From NCBI GenBank assembly GCA_027492795.1, contig JAPUEB010000011.1, positions 48,744 through 112,743 on the forward strand: a stretch of DNA of 64,000 nucleotides, given 5' to 3'. The notes below the pieces were generated by a model. The model was not told the DNA's origin and ran no database searches. It saw nothing but the letters and a program-made list of their open reading frames with translations. This stretch comes from Chryseobacterium sp. (lineage in GTDB: Bacteria > Bacteroidota > Bacteroidia > Flavobacteriales > Weeksellaceae). The position numbers were made by a program, and so were the translations under genes. This document shows positions 6,875 through 15,309 of this stretch, in pieces (position 1 is the stretch's first letter; each line of letters opens with the position of its first letter).

Positions 6875-8653
6875 CTATTTTCCTCCCTCCATTTTCTTTT
6901 TAAGCTCAGCTAAAGCGTCGATATCACCAAGTGTGGTTTTTTCTTCACCTGAACTTGCAGCAGGTTTCGCAGCAGATTCCTTCACATTTCTTCTTTCTTC
7001 ATCTCTGAAAACTCCTGTGTGAGATACTACAACTCTCTTGAACTCCTTATTGAACTCGATTACTTTAAATTCAGCATCCTCACCTTTTTTGATTTTGGAT
7101 CCGTCTTCTTTCTCTAGTAATCTTGCAGGGCAGAACGCTTCTACTTCAGCATCTTCGAATTGTACTTGCGCACCTTTATCGAAAACATCCGTTGCTTTTC
7201 CGTAGTGAACGGTTCCTTCTGCATACTTGCTTTCAAATTTATCCCAAGGATTTTCTTGCAATTGTTTGTGTCCTAAAGAAAGTCTTCTTGCTGCTGTATC
7301 CAATTCAAGAACTACAACATCCAATTTATCTCCTACATTGCAGAATTCGCTAGGATGTTTGATTTTTTTAGTCCAAGAAAGGTCAGAAATATAGATTAAT
7401 CCATCAATCCCTTCTTCTAATTCTACAAAAACTCCAAAATTAGTAAAGTTTCTAACGGTACCTACATGCTTAGAACCAACTGGGTATCTCTGTTCGATAT
7501 TTTCCCATGGATCTTTGTTCAGCTGCTTCATACCTAAGGAGATCTTTCTTTCGTCTCTGTCCAAAGTTAATACTTCAGCTTCTACTTCATCACCTACTTT
7601 TACAAAATCACCCGCACTTCTTAAGTGTGTGGACCATGACATTTCAGAAACGTGAATCAATCCTTCTACACCAGGTGCAATTTCTACAAATGCGCCGTAA
7701 TCTGCAAGAACTACTACTTTTCCTTTTACTTTATCTCCAACTTTCAAATCAGCAGAAAGCGCATCCCAAGGATGTGCCTCCAATTGCTTCATACCCAATT
7801 GAATTCTTGTTTTTTCATCGTCAAAATCAAGGATTACCACTTTTACAGTTTGTCCGTCTTCAAGGATTTCTGATGGGTGGTTTACTCTGCTCCAAGAAAG
7901 GTCTGTGATGTGGATAAGACCGTCAACACCTCCTAAATCGATGAATACACCGTAAGAAGTAATGTTTTTAACAGTACCTTCCAAAACTTGTCCTTTCTCT
8001 AATTGAGCGATGATTTCTTTTTTCTGATCTTCGATGTCTGCTTCAATAAGAGCTTTGTGCGATACTACAACGTTTTTAAATTCAGGGTTAATTTTTACCA
8101 CCTTGAATTCCATTGTTTTACCAACGTACTGATCGTAATCTTTTATTGGCTTCACATCGATTTGTGAACCTGGAAGGAACGCTTCGATACCGTGAACATC
8201 AACGATCATACCTCCTTTAGTTCTTGATTTTACAAATCCGTTTACTACCTCACCACTTTCGTGAAGTTCGTTTACTTTATCCCATGCTTTAAGCGTTCTG
8301 GCTTTTTTGTGGGATAACTGAAGTTGTCCGGTTTTGTCTTCTCTTCTATCCACCATAACTTCTACTTCATCACCTACCTGCAAACCTTGGTTGTAGCGGA
8401 ACTCGTTCAGAGAAATAACTCCTTCAGATTTAAAATTGATGTCAACAATTGCCTCCTTGTCGGTAAGTCTTACAACTTTTCCAATAAGTACATCATTGTC
8501 TTCCAGACCTTTTAGGGAACCTTTGTAGATTTCTTCCAGGTCGCTTTTTTCTTTTCTTGCTTCAGCATCAAGCCCAGATTCAAAAGAATCCCAGTCAAAC
8601 TGCTCTGGCGCAACGTTTTGGTTCATAAGAACCGTGTCTTTAGTTTCAGACAT
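6875..8653 (-). CDS. rpsA: 30S ribosomal protein S1
   Basis: 592 residues from the ATG at 8653, matching the usual start MSETKDTVLMNQNVAPEQFDW; the open frame beyond it runs into the promoter and is rejected. Six S1 (OB-fold) repeats are visible, the middle ones with the repeated GxVxxxxxFGVFVxLxxGxxGLxHxSxxSW pattern and LGMKQL ends. S1 brings mRNA to the 30S subunit, which matters in Bacteroidota where Shine-Dalgarno sequences are rarely used. The C-terminal tail is low complexity (ESAAKPAASSGEEK). It has its own promoter, a leader of about 110 nt, and a terminator. Confidence 0.96.
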   Translation of the reverse strand: MSETKDTVLMNQNVAPEQFDWDSFESGLDAEARKEKSDLEEIYKGSLKGLEDNDVLIGKVVRLTDKEAIVDINFKSEGVISLNEFRYNQGLQVGDEVEVMVDRREDKTGQLQLSHKKARTLKAWDKVNELHESGEVVNGFVKSRTKGGMIVDVHGIEAFLPGSQIDVKPIKDYDQYVGKTMEFKVVKINPEFKNVVVSHKALIEADIEDQKKEIIAQLEKGQVLEGTVKNITSYGVFIDLGGVDGLIHITDLSWSRVNHPSEILEDGQTVKVVILDFDDEKTRIQLGMKQLEAHPWDALSADLKVGDKVKGKVVVLADYGAFVEIAPGVEGLIHVSEMSWSTHLRSAGDFVKVGDEVEAEVLTLDRDERKISLGMKQLNKDPWENIEQRYPVGSKHVGTVRNFTNFGVFVELEEGIDGLIYISDLSWTKKIKHPSEFCNVGDKLDVVVLELDTAARRLSLGHKQLQENPWDKFESKYAEGTVHYGKATDVFDKGAQVQFEDAEVEAFCPARLLEKEDGSKIKKGEDAEFKVIEFNKEFKRVVVSHTGVFRDEERRNVKESAAKPAASSGEEKTTLGDIDALAELKKKMEGGK

Positions 8654-8770
8654 AATTAATAGTTTGTATTCCTTCTTTTTTAATGATTCCAAATATTGCA
8701 GATTAAAAAATACGGAAGTTGTTAAATATAAATGGGTTACTTTCTGGAATCTGTCCGCAAAAAAGTGGTG

Positions 8771-8804
8771 CAAAAGTAAGAAAATATTAAGAATCTGGCA
8801 AAAA
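8771..8804 (-). promoter_or_regulatory. Promoter of rpsA
   Basis: The minus strand carries -33 TTTTTG (8799-8804) and -7 TACTTTTG (8771-8778), 20 bp apart, both fitting the Bacteroidota consensus. Start of transcription would be near 8765, giving a leader of about 110 nt that could host regulation by S1 itself. Confidence 0.65.
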
Positions 8805-8997
8805 TTTTATGATGCATTAGTTTTGAACACTTCGATTCGTTAGTTTATAGCATTTTTTAATATTAAAGTATTGAAGAAATGCTTTATTGCAACGCACACC
8901 ACAGAAAAACTTAAAACACTGTGAAAACAATTAAATTTTTTAAAATTTCGATTTAAAAACCAACTCGAAGCTTATTTTTTTATTAGCAATTTATTCC

Positions 8998-9005
8998 TAA
9001 ATTTG
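8998..9005 (+). promoter_or_regulatory. Putative -7 element of the MerR-type gene
   Basis: TAAATTTG is an exact TAnnTTTG match. Transcription would start near 9011, leaving only about 13 nt before the GTG at 9025. No clear -33 TTTG is seen. Confidence 0.45.
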
Positions 9006-9024
9006 TAGGAAATTGATACCAAAG

Positions 9025-9366
9025 GTGAAAATTAACCTTCCAGATAAACTGTATTACCCAATTGGCGAAGTTGCACGAGCCTTCAATGTAAACTCGTCCC
9101 TAATTCGCTATTGGGAGCAGGAGTTCCCTATTTTAAAACCGAAAAAAAATAAAAAAGGAAACCGCTATTTCACACCTGAAGACATTAAAAACCTGAAAAT
9201 TATCTACCATCTCGTGAAGGAAAAAGGGTACACTTTGGATGGAGCAAGAGTTGCATTGGCTACCAATCATAAAATTTCTGAAACAATATCTATGATTGAT
9301 CGTTTGGAGTTTGTAAAGGCAGAACTGGTAAAGCTGAAAGATTCTTTACTTGAAAATATAGAGTAA
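9025..9366 (+). CDS. MerR family transcriptional regulator
   Basis: 113 residues from the GTG at 9025 (VKINLPDKLYYPIGEVARAF). TTG at 9013 is an alternative start, but the family usually begins a few residues before LPDK. The winged helix-turn-helix (YPIGEVARAFNVNSSLIRYWEQEF) and the wing (KNKKGNRYFTPEDI) are typical, followed by a short dimer helix. No cysteine-rich ligand loop is present, so it is not a metal sensor. This small MerR is common in Bacteroidota; its target is unknown. The HhH gene that follows has its own -7 element. Confidence 0.85.
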   Translation: MKINLPDKLYYPIGEVARAFNVNSSLIRYWEQEFPILKPKKNKKGNRYFTPEDIKNLKIIYHLVKEKGYTLDGARVALATNHKISETISMIDRLEFVKAELVKLKDSLLENIE

Positions 9367-9417
9367 TTAGGGGTATTTTCTTACATTCTAAAATCATTTT
9401 TTTTAAACAACCCTCAT

Positions 9418-9425
9418 TAGATTTG
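9418..9425 (+). promoter_or_regulatory. Putative -7 element of the helix-hairpin-helix gene
   Basis: TAGATTTG matches TAnnTTTG, 17 bp before the ATG at 9442. No -33 TTTG is seen at the expected spacing. Confidence 0.35.
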
Positions 9426-9441
9426 TCGGAAAAACGAATCG

Positions 9442-10818
9442 ATGAAATCTAATTTATACGCAAACCAATCAAAAAAGCAATTTATTGCTCTTTGCGCCGC
9501 CGGTGCAATTGTTTTTGCTGGTTTTACAATCTTCAGGAATAGTGAGGTAAATAATGCAATTTCTGAAGCCAATGTAGCGTTTTCCCAAAATAAAACCAAT
9601 AATAGCGAAATAGTTCTTTCAGATTTTGACCCCAATGAACTTGATGAAGGACAATGGGAAAAACTTGGATTCTCCAAAAAACAAACGGCAACCATATTAA
9701 AGTACAAAAACGTTATTGGTGGCGAGTTCAAATCGAAGGAACAACTGAAGAAATGCTATGCAATTTCGCAAGAAAAATACGGTGAATTAGAACCTTTCAT
9801 CTTACTACCAGAGAAAAAAACATCCAATAACAACTATAAATTCAAGAGTTTTGCAAACCAAAATATTAACAAAAAGGGGATTTCAGTAACCTCAAAATTT
9901 AATCCGGATGTTTATAGCCAATCACAATGGGAAGCTTTGGGATTTAGCGAAAGACAGGCTGCTGCAATCATTAAGTATAAAAATTATTTGGGCGGAAGCT
10001 TTATCAGCAAAGAAAAATTTAAAGAATGTTTCATCATCAGTGATGAAAATTACGCAAAACTGTCCCCATATCTTATACTTCCTCAAAACACTCCAGAAAA
10101 TTTTTCATCCAAAAATTTTTCAAAAAGTGAGAATTTAACTCAAAAACCAACAATTCGCTACAACGCTTTCGACCCAAATCTTTTAGATTTTGATGGTTGG
10201 AAAGCTTTAGGCTTCTCCGAAAAGCAGTCTGAGGTGATTCTCAATTATAAAAATCGAAATTTGAAAGGCAGCTTCAAAAATTTGGAGGAATTGAAAGCCT
10301 GCTTTGTAATTTCTGATGAAAAATTTGAAGAGATGAAGCCCTTTGTACGCTTAAATCCTGAAAATTTTGTTCAAAATGATACGCAAAATAAGGCTCAAAA
10401 CTTTATAAAAAATACAATTGCCGAAGCCAAAACAGATTTTTCTAAAATTGACATCAATCAAATCACTTATCGGCAACTTATCGAGTTTGGATTTGATGAA
10501 AAAAGCGCTGGAATGCTAATTGGTTTTAGGAAAAAGTTAGGTGGTTTTGCTAGCGAAAATCAGATTTTGGAAACATATGATATTGATAAAGAGATGGCTC
10601 AAAAACTAGTTTCTACCGCAAAACTAAATACTTCTGGAATTGAAAAATTCACCCTTGTTGATGCTCCTGAAGAATGGTTGAAAAATCATCCCTATTTCAA
10701 GTATTCTGCCGATAAAATTATTTATTATCGAATCTCGAATCCTGATGAAAAGAAGATCTGGAAATTCATCAAGGTAAAACCGGAGTATGAAGCGAAAATG
10801 CGGCTGTATTTAAAGTAG
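9442..10818 (+). CDS. Membrane-anchored helix-hairpin-helix repeat protein
   Basis: 458 residues. An N-terminal helix (about 13-31, FIALCAAGAIVFAGFTIF) anchors it in the inner membrane with the rest outside the cytoplasm. Four ComEA-like helix-hairpin-helix modules follow (about 58-120, 150-213, 245-308, 335-390); the first three share FDPN.LD..qWe.LGFS.kQ..vIl.YKn..GG.Fks.eqLk.CyaIs. HhH folds bind DNA or mediate contacts; in Bacteroidota such proteins are annotated only as HhH proteins. It could bind incoming DNA as ComEA does, but no other competence gene is near. It ends at a convergent hairpin. Confidence 0.85.
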   Translation: MKSNLYANQSKKQFIALCAAGAIVFAGFTIFRNSEVNNAISEANVAFSQNKTNNSEIVLSDFDPNELDEGQWEKLGFSKKQTATILKYKNVIGGEFKSKEQLKKCYAISQEKYGELEPFILLPEKKTSNNNYKFKSFANQNINKKGISVTSKFNPDVYSQSQWEALGFSERQAAAIIKYKNYLGGSFISKEKFKECFIISDENYAKLSPYLILPQNTPENFSSKNFSKSENLTQKPTIRYNAFDPNLLDFDGWKALGFSEKQSEVILNYKNRNLKGSFKNLEELKACFVISDEKFEEMKPFVRLNPENFVQNDTQNKAQNFIKNTIAEAKTDFSKIDINQITYRQLIEFGFDEKSAGMLIGFRKKLGGFASENQILETYDIDKEMAQKLVSTAKLNTSGIEKFTLVDAPEEWLKNHPYFKYSADKIIYYRISNPDEKKIWKFIKVKPEYEAKMRLYLK

Positions 10819-10834
10819 TTTTTCAAAACAACAA

Positions 10835-10866
10835 ACCCTTTCAGCGATTTGAAACGCTGAAAGGGT
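10835..10866. terminator. Convergent hairpin between the HhH and rRNA pseudouridine synthase genes
   Basis: Perfect 12-bp arms ACCCTTTCAGCG / CGCTGAAAGGGT surround an 8-nt loop. Flanking T/A tracts are weak (TGATTTTATT on the right). It probably ends both converging transcripts. Confidence 0.6.
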
Positions 10867-10895
10867 GATTTTATTAACAAATATTTTTCACAGAA

Positions 10896-11615
10896 TTACT
10901 CAAAAGTTTTTTTAGAATCTTCCACCAATTTTTCCAGTTCAGCTAGTTCATTTGGCGTTAAATCCCTCCATTTTCCAACCGGTAAATCAAGGTGGATATT
11001 CATAATTCGGATGCGCTTCAGTTTCTTTACTTCGTAACCGAGATATTCGCACATTCTGCGTATTTGTCGGTTCAAACCTTGTGTAAGGACAATTCTGAAG
11101 GTCATTGTGTCCAATTTTTCAACCTCGCATTTTTTGGTAACGGTGTCTAAAATTGGCACACCGCTTCGCATTTTTTCGATGAATTTTGGCGTAATTGGCT
11201 TATCGACGCGAACGATATATTCCTTACCGTGATTGTTTCTGGAGCGGAGAATTTTATTGACAATATCGCCGTCAGAAGTTAGTAAAATCAATCCTTCACT
11301 CGGTTTATCGAGCCTTCCTATTGGGAAAATTCTTTTTGGGTGATCGATGTAGTCTACAATATTGTTTTTCTCGCGTTTGGTATCGGTAGTACAAACGATT
11401 CCTACAGGTTTATTAAAGGCGATATAAACGTGTGTTTCTTCTGTTTTTTTAATATTTTTTCCATCCACAAAAATTTCGTCTTCACCGGAAACCTTCGTTC
11501 CCATTTCGGGAATTTTACCGTTGATAGTGATTCTTCCTTCCTCCAAAAGTTTGTCGGCTGCGCGTCTGGAGCAATAACCGACTTCGGAAAGATATTTATT
11601 GATGCGTGTCTCCAA
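10896..11615 (-). CDS. 23S rRNA pseudouridine synthase (RluB/RluE/RluF type)
   Basis: 239 residues from the TTG at 11615. An N-terminal S4 RNA-binding domain ([20 protein letters not shown]) precedes the RsuA/RluB-type catalytic domain with the Asp-containing [20 protein letters not shown] and the C-terminal [17 protein letters not shown], closest to RluF. An ATG start further upstream would translate the heptamer array and part of truB and is unlikely; relatives usually start at M-E-T-R, so the TTG probably replaces an ATG. It is the last gene of the leftward ftsX-truB group. A 7-bp tandem array fills its 5' UTR. Confidence 0.88.
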   Translation of the reverse strand: METRINKYLSEVGYCSRRAADKLLEEGRITINGKIPEMGTKVSGEDEIFVDGKNIKKTEETHVYIAFNKPVGIVCTTDTKREKNNIVDYIDHPKRIFPIGRLDKPSEGLILLTSDGDIVNKILRSRNNHGKEYIVRVDKPITPKFIEKMRSGVPILDTVTKKCEVEKLDTMTFRIVLTQGLNRQIRRMCEYLGYEVKKLKRIRIMNIHLDLPVGKWRDLTPNELAELEKLVEDSKKTFE

Positions 11616-11622
11616 TTTAATA

Positions 11623-11678
11623 AATGATGAATGATAAGTGATAAGTGATAAGTGATAAGTGATAAGTGATAAATGATT
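11623..11678. repeat. Heptanucleotide tandem repeat, 8 units (AGTGATA)
   Basis: Five exact AGTGATA units (11637-11671) are flanked by AATGATG, AATGATA and AATGATT. The array fills the gap between the truB stop (11686) and the start of the pseudouridine synthase. Seven is not a multiple of three, so copy-number change would shift any frame read through it. Confidence 0.9.
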
Positions 11679-11685
11679 AATTTCC

Positions 11686-12384
11686 TTAAATTTCAGAAAA
11701 TCTAAACTCGTTTTGCAAATATTTTTCGGAAGCATTTTCGACAGAATATTCCCCGATTTTTGTTCTTCTTAAATTGGTTAAATATGCGCCAACTCCCAAT
11801 TCCTGACCAATATCGTGAGCCAAACTGCGGATGTAAGTTCCTTTTGAACAACCAACGGTAAAACGTACAAAAGGCAATTCAACTTCAACATCTTTGATGT
11901 GGTGAATCGTGGTTTTTCGCGATTTCATTTCTACCTCTTCGCCTTTTCTTGCCAAATCATACGCTCTGTTTCCATCGATTTTTATGGCTGAAAAAATGGG
12001 TGGTTTTTGGTCGATTTCACCTACAAATTTTTCTAAAACTTCTTGAATAAAATCTTCTTTGATGTGTGAAAAGTCCTGATGAAGGATTTCGGGTTTTTCG
12101 GTGTCGTAGGATTCGGTTTGCACGCCGATTTTTATTTCGGTGAAATATTCTTTTGGAGCATCTTGAATTTCTGGAATTTTTTTGGTGAATTTTCCGGTAC
12201 AAACGATCAAAAGCCCTGTTGCACGAGGATCGAGCGTTCCTGCATGACCAATTTTAAACTTTTTGGGGAGATTAAATTCTCTTTTCAGCTTATATTTCAG
12301 TTTGTTTACTGCCTGAAAACTGGTCCAATCCAAAGGTTTGTCCAAGAGTATGATTTGTCCTTCAAGAAAATTTTCAGCAGTCAT
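11686..12384 (-). CDS. truB: tRNA pseudouridine(55) synthase
   Basis: 232 residues from the ATG at 12384 ([20 protein letters not shown]). Catalytic motif [20 protein letters not shown] with the nucleophile Asp, plus the TruB-specific [19 protein letters not shown] and [16 protein letters not shown]. It makes the universal T-loop pseudouridine of tRNA. Its ATG overlaps the stop codon of the PIN toxin remnant by one base (TAATG), so translation is coupled to a toxin gene that no longer reads through. The extra N-terminal residues available upstream (MGNKLHSI) overlap the toxin gene and are rejected. Confidence 0.93.
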   Translation of the reverse strand: MTAENFLEGQIILLDKPLDWTSFQAVNKLKYKLKREFNLPKKFKIGHAGTLDPRATGLLIVCTGKFTKKIPEIQDAPKEYFTEIKIGVQTESYDTEKPEILHQDFSHIKEDFIQEVLEKFVGEIDQKPPIFSAIKIDGNRAYDLARKGEEVEMKSRKTTIHHIKDVEVELPFVRFTVGCSKGTYIRSLAHDIGQELGVGAYLTNLRRTKIGEYSVENASEKYLQNEFRFSEI

Positions 12385-12804
12385 TATTGAATGAAGTTTA
12401 TTTCCCAAAATTTTTTTGGAGTTACAATTTTTGTATTCTTATAGTTCGAAAAGGTGAAATCGTTTGTATTTCCCGTAATGATAAAATCTGCATCCGCTTC
12501 ATCCGCCAACTCAATGATTTTATTATCATCTTTGTCGGAGAGAATATTGATTTTCTTTTTAGGCTCAAAATGACTTGCTCGAGCTAAAATTTCAACGATA
12601 AGATTTTCTGCACGTATAAAGAAATCAGGAAATTTTGAGAACTTTTCCCTTTGAAGAACTTCGAAATATTCAGCAAGTAAATTCATCCGAAATACAAATT
12701 TGAAATCTGTTATTGAGAAAAACTTCTTCAACAATTAAGAAGGGAAAACTTCGCTGTATTAAAGAAGAAACCAAGACATTGGTATCAAGAATTATTTTTG
12801 GCAT
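12384..12804 (-). pseudogene. PIN-domain toxin, broken by a one-base insertion
   Basis: From the ATG at 12804 the frame reads MPKIILDTNVLVSSLIQRSF and on to QICISDE, then stops after three more codons. Dropping one base from the AAA (T on the coding strand) at 12679-12681 restores LLAEYFEVLQREKFSKF and the rest of the domain to IVTPKKFWEINFIQ. The catalytic Asp of LDTN lies in the first piece and the DKDDNKIIELADEADADFII acidic motif in the second, so neither piece alone can be a nuclease. It is a COG1569-type toxin, overlapping its antitoxin gene by 20 bp. Either decayed or mis-sequenced. Confidence 0.85.
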
Positions 12805-13015
12805 TTTTTCTTACTGCTTTTACTTCATCAGTAATTTCGTCCATCGACATTTTCGAAAGACCAAGTTTCTCAGCCAATTCAACCGTCTTCATTAGGTTCT
12901 GTCGTGAAATTTCTCTGCTGATGATATCCAACAAATCCGAAAAACTAAGGTTGCTGTTCTTCAAACCAAATTTATTAAATTCTAACTCGGATATTGAAAC
13001 ATTGAGTGTTTTCAT
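12785..13015 (-). CDS. Antitoxin of a PIN-type toxin-antitoxin pair
   Basis: 76 residues, MKTLNVSISELEFNKFGLKN followed by an amphipathic SFSDLLDIISREISRQNL segment and a C-terminal tail (MSMDEITDEVKAVRKNAK). This matches the small antitoxin-like protein that precedes COG1569 PIN toxins in Bacteroidota, with DNA-binding at the N-terminus and toxin-neutralising at the C-terminus; the split of roles is known for VapB families and inferred here. It overlaps the toxin start by 20 bp. A -7 element (13031-13038) lies 16 bp upstream. The gene is intact while its toxin is not. Confidence 0.8.
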   Translation of the reverse strand: MKTLNVSISELEFNKFGLKNSNLSFSDLLDIISREISRQNLMKTVELAEKLGLSKMSMDEITDEVKAVRKNAKNNS

Positions 13016-13030
13016 CTAAAACAATTTTAT

Positions 13031-13038
13031 CAAATATA
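13031..13038 (-). promoter_or_regulatory. Putative -7 element of the toxin-antitoxin pair
   Basis: The minus strand reads TATATTTG (TAnnTTTG), 16 bp before the antitoxin ATG. It sits between uppP and the antitoxin, overlapping nothing coding. Confidence 0.4.
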
Positions 13039-13042
13039 AAAA

Positions 13043-13858
13043 TTATTTATTAAACATCGTAAAGTAAGCCAACAGAACTATTCCTACCACAATTCTGTAC
13101 CAACCCCAAGGTTTGAAGCCATATTTCGTAAGAACTCCGATGAAAAATTTAATCGCAATTACAGCAACTATAAATGCCACGACATTTCCCACCAAAAAAA
13201 GCATCAAATTATTTCCCTGCATCAACATTTCGTAGCCTTTCTGCTGCAAACCATTGTGGTTCCAGTCCTTCAGAAAAATGGAATAAACCGTTACCGCCAA
13301 CATCGTAGGAACCGCCAAAAAAAATGAAAATTCTGCGGCTGCTTTTCTAGTCAATTTTTGCTGCATTCCACCGATAATCGATGCTGCACTTCGGCTCGTT
13401 CCGGGCATCATTGCAAGACATTGCCAAAAACCTATGATAATGGCGCTTTTGTAGGAAATATCTTTTTCATCATCAATCGTATGGATTTTAAAAATTTTAT
13501 CGATGAACAGGAGCACTACCCCACCCAAAATCAAAACTATTGCGATGGGAACAGGATCGCCGAGAACGGCCTCTATTTTGTCATCAAAAAGTTTCCCTAA
13601 AACCAAGGCTGGAACTACTGCAACAGCCAATTTTAGGTAGAAATTAATATTTTTAAAATCGAAAAACTTCTTCCAATACAGAAATACTACCGCCAGAATT
13701 GCTCCAAACTGTATGGAGACCTGAAACATTTTCACAAATTCGTCCTCCTGAATTCCGAATATCGAACTGGTAAAAATCATATGTGCTGTGGAAGAAACCG
13801 GCAAATATTCCGTTAAACCTTCTACAATCGCGATGATGATTGCTTTTATTAAATCCAT
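13043..13858 (-). CDS. uppP: Undecaprenyl-diphosphatase
   Basis: 271 residues, a polytopic inner-membrane enzyme that dephosphorylates undecaprenyl pyrophosphate to recycle the lipid carrier for peptidoglycan. The two active-site regions are present: EGLTEYLPVSSTAHMIF near the N-terminus and PGTSRSAASIIGGM in the middle. About eight hydrophobic segments; length is normal for BacA/UppP. It follows ftsX and DUF3098 in the same direction, the usual Bacteroidota order, and is normally next to truB; here a toxin-antitoxin pair has been inserted between them. Confidence 0.94.
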   Translation of the reverse strand: MDLIKAIIIAIVEGLTEYLPVSSTAHMIFTSSIFGIQEDEFVKMFQVSIQFGAILAVVFLYWKKFFDFKNINFYLKLAVAVVPALVLGKLFDDKIEAVLGDPVPIAIVLILGGVVLLFIDKIFKIHTIDDEKDISYKSAIIIGFWQCLAMMPGTSRSAASIIGGMQQKLTRKAAAEFSFFLAVPTMLAVTVYSIFLKDWNHNGLQQKGYEMLMQGNNLMLFLVGNVVAFIVAVIAIKFFIGVLTKYGFKPWGWYRIVVGIVLLAYFTMFNK

Positions 13859-13868
13859 CTCCTTTATA

Positions 13869-13896
13869 AATGATGAGTGATAACTGATAAATGATA
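13869..13896. repeat. Heptanucleotide tandem repeat, 4 units
   Basis: Units AATGATG, AGTGATA, ACTGATA, AATGATA just upstream of uppP, related to the 11623-11678 array. Confidence 0.7.
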
Positions 13897-13963
13897 TAAA
13901 AAAACTTTGTCAAAGTTCTAAAAGATGAAACTTATGACAAAGCATTTAATTTAAAAATCTAAA

Positions 13964-14266
13964 CTATTTATTTCTTTTCAAAATGGCATAAACTTCCACT
14001 GCAAAACCTGCAATTACTAAAAAGGGAGCCAGCCTGATCCTGCGAAAGGAGAAGATATCGTCGTTCCAAGAATTAGGATCAAATTTGCCATCAACGGTAT
14101 TAGCATCTGAACCCAACATCAGCACAAAACCCACAACTATCATTGCCAAACCAATCATCATCCATTTATAGTTCTCTTTTCCGAAATAAAAGTCTTTCTT
14201 TCCTTCATTTGCAATCTCCGATTTCCCGAAGCTATCTGCGTTGAATTTATCTGTTTTTTTTGCCAT
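13964..14266 (-). CDS. DUF3098 family membrane protein
   Basis: 100 residues with two hydrophobic helices (about 34-52 and 75-93) and the family's FGKENYKWMMIGLAMIVVGF and DIFSFRRIRLAPFLVIAGFA blocks. Function is unknown; it is nearly always found right after ftsX in Bacteroidota, so a role in the FtsX complex or envelope is plausible. It starts 2 bp after the ftsX stop. Confidence 0.88.
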   Translation of the reverse strand: MAKKTDKFNADSFGKSEIANEGKKDFYFGKENYKWMMIGLAMIVVGFVLMLGSDANTVDGKFDPNSWNDDIFSFRRIRLAPFLVIAGFAVEVYAILKRNK

Positions 14267-14268
14267 TT

Positions 14269-15165
14269 TTAGTTGTAATATAAGTCATCAATATTAGAGC
14301 GAAGAAACCTCCAAGTTGCAAAAATAGTGCTGATTACGGTGATGAGAATTCCCACTGCAAAAATAAGGATCATCAACCAAATGTATTGATAGGTATCTTG
14401 TACAAAAGGCGTTTGAATAGTTGTGGTAAAATAATACCAAACTCCAAACAATGCCAACAAACCAAGAACAGAACCCAAAAAACCAAGAATTACAGCTTCC
14501 TTTATAAAGGGGGTCAAAATAAATCTTCTTCTCGCACCTACAAGCTGCATCGTTTTTATGATGAATCTTTTTGAGAAAATTTTCAGCCTTATAGAATTGT
14601 TGATAAGCACGATTGCAAGCACTAAAAATAGCAATGAGAAACCAAGAATCCACTTCAAAATATTGTTCAGAGTTTCGTAAACTTTTTGCGATTCTGAATT
14701 GTTTTTAACTTCAACAATACCCGGGACAGAAGAAATCTGTTTGATGGCATCATTCACCTTAGAGGGATCCACAAACTCCGGTTTTAGCGAAACTTCCACG
14801 GATGACGGGAAAATATGTGCATCAAACAATTTTTCGGCATCTACACCGAGGCTTTTTCTAGCTTCAACAGATGCTTGTTCGCGGCTTATGTAGGTTGCAT
14901 TTTTTACAGCAGCCAAAGCTTTAATTTTTTCCACTGCCCCAGCTTCCTGTTTTGCAAGCTTCAGGGAATCTTTGGAATCATAATCCTGATCAAAATAAGC
15001 ATTTACGACCAACTGCTCTTTAAGATAATCTGAATATTTTTGGGCATTAATCAAAATTAGTCCTGAAAGACCCACCAAGAAAAGTACAAGTGCAATACTA
15101 ATTACTACGGTAATATTGCTGGAACGGAGCCTCCTTCTATTAAAATCCTCTACTGTATTTGCCAT
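14269..15165 (-). CDS. ftsX: Cell division protein FtsX
   Basis: 298 residues. One N-terminal TM helix (about 20-42) is followed by a periplasmic domain (about 43-165) with the FtsX segment SSVEVSLKPEFVDPSKVNDA, and then three TM helices (about 170-190, 225-250, 265-290) forming the FtsX permease fold. FtsX works with the ATPase FtsE to activate peptidoglycan hydrolases at the septum; ftsE is not next to it, as is usual in Bacteroidota. First gene of the leftward group ending at the rRNA pseudouridine synthase. Confidence 0.92.
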   Translation of the reverse strand: MANTVEDFNRRRLRSSNITVVISIALVLFLVGLSGLILINAQKYSDYLKEQLVVNAYFDQDYDSKDSLKLAKQEAGAVEKIKALAAVKNATYISREQASVEARKSLGVDAEKLFDAHIFPSSVEVSLKPEFVDPSKVNDAIKQISSVPGIVEVKNNSESQKVYETLNNILKWILGFSLLFLVLAIVLINNSIRLKIFSKRFIIKTMQLVGARRRFILTPFIKEAVILGFLGSVLGLLALFGVWYYFTTTIQTPFVQDTYQYIWLMILIFAVGILITVISTIFATWRFLRSNIDDLYYN

Positions 15166-15309
15166 TAAAACAAAATTTTCCGCTAAAATAGAAAAAAACT
15201 TCCGAAATTTGCCGAAAATAGACCGAAATGAGGTGTTAAAAAAAACTTAAAACCTATTTTGTGGGCAATCCTAAATTGATTTATTCCTTTTTAAAAATAA
15301 TCTTGATAA

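Noticed and set aside
8654..8773. Forty-residue N-terminal extension of ribosomal protein S1
   Set aside because: It covers the rpsA 5' leader and reaches the promoter -7; MSETKDTV is the normal start.
11637..11671. Tandem repeats that might look like a CRISPR array
   Set aside because: Units are 7 bp with no unique spacers and no cas genes are present; the same holds for all heptamer arrays here.
12384..12734. Treating the 116-codon C-terminal PIN fragment as a complete toxin
   Set aside because: It lacks the LDTN catalytic Asp, which lies in another frame upstream.
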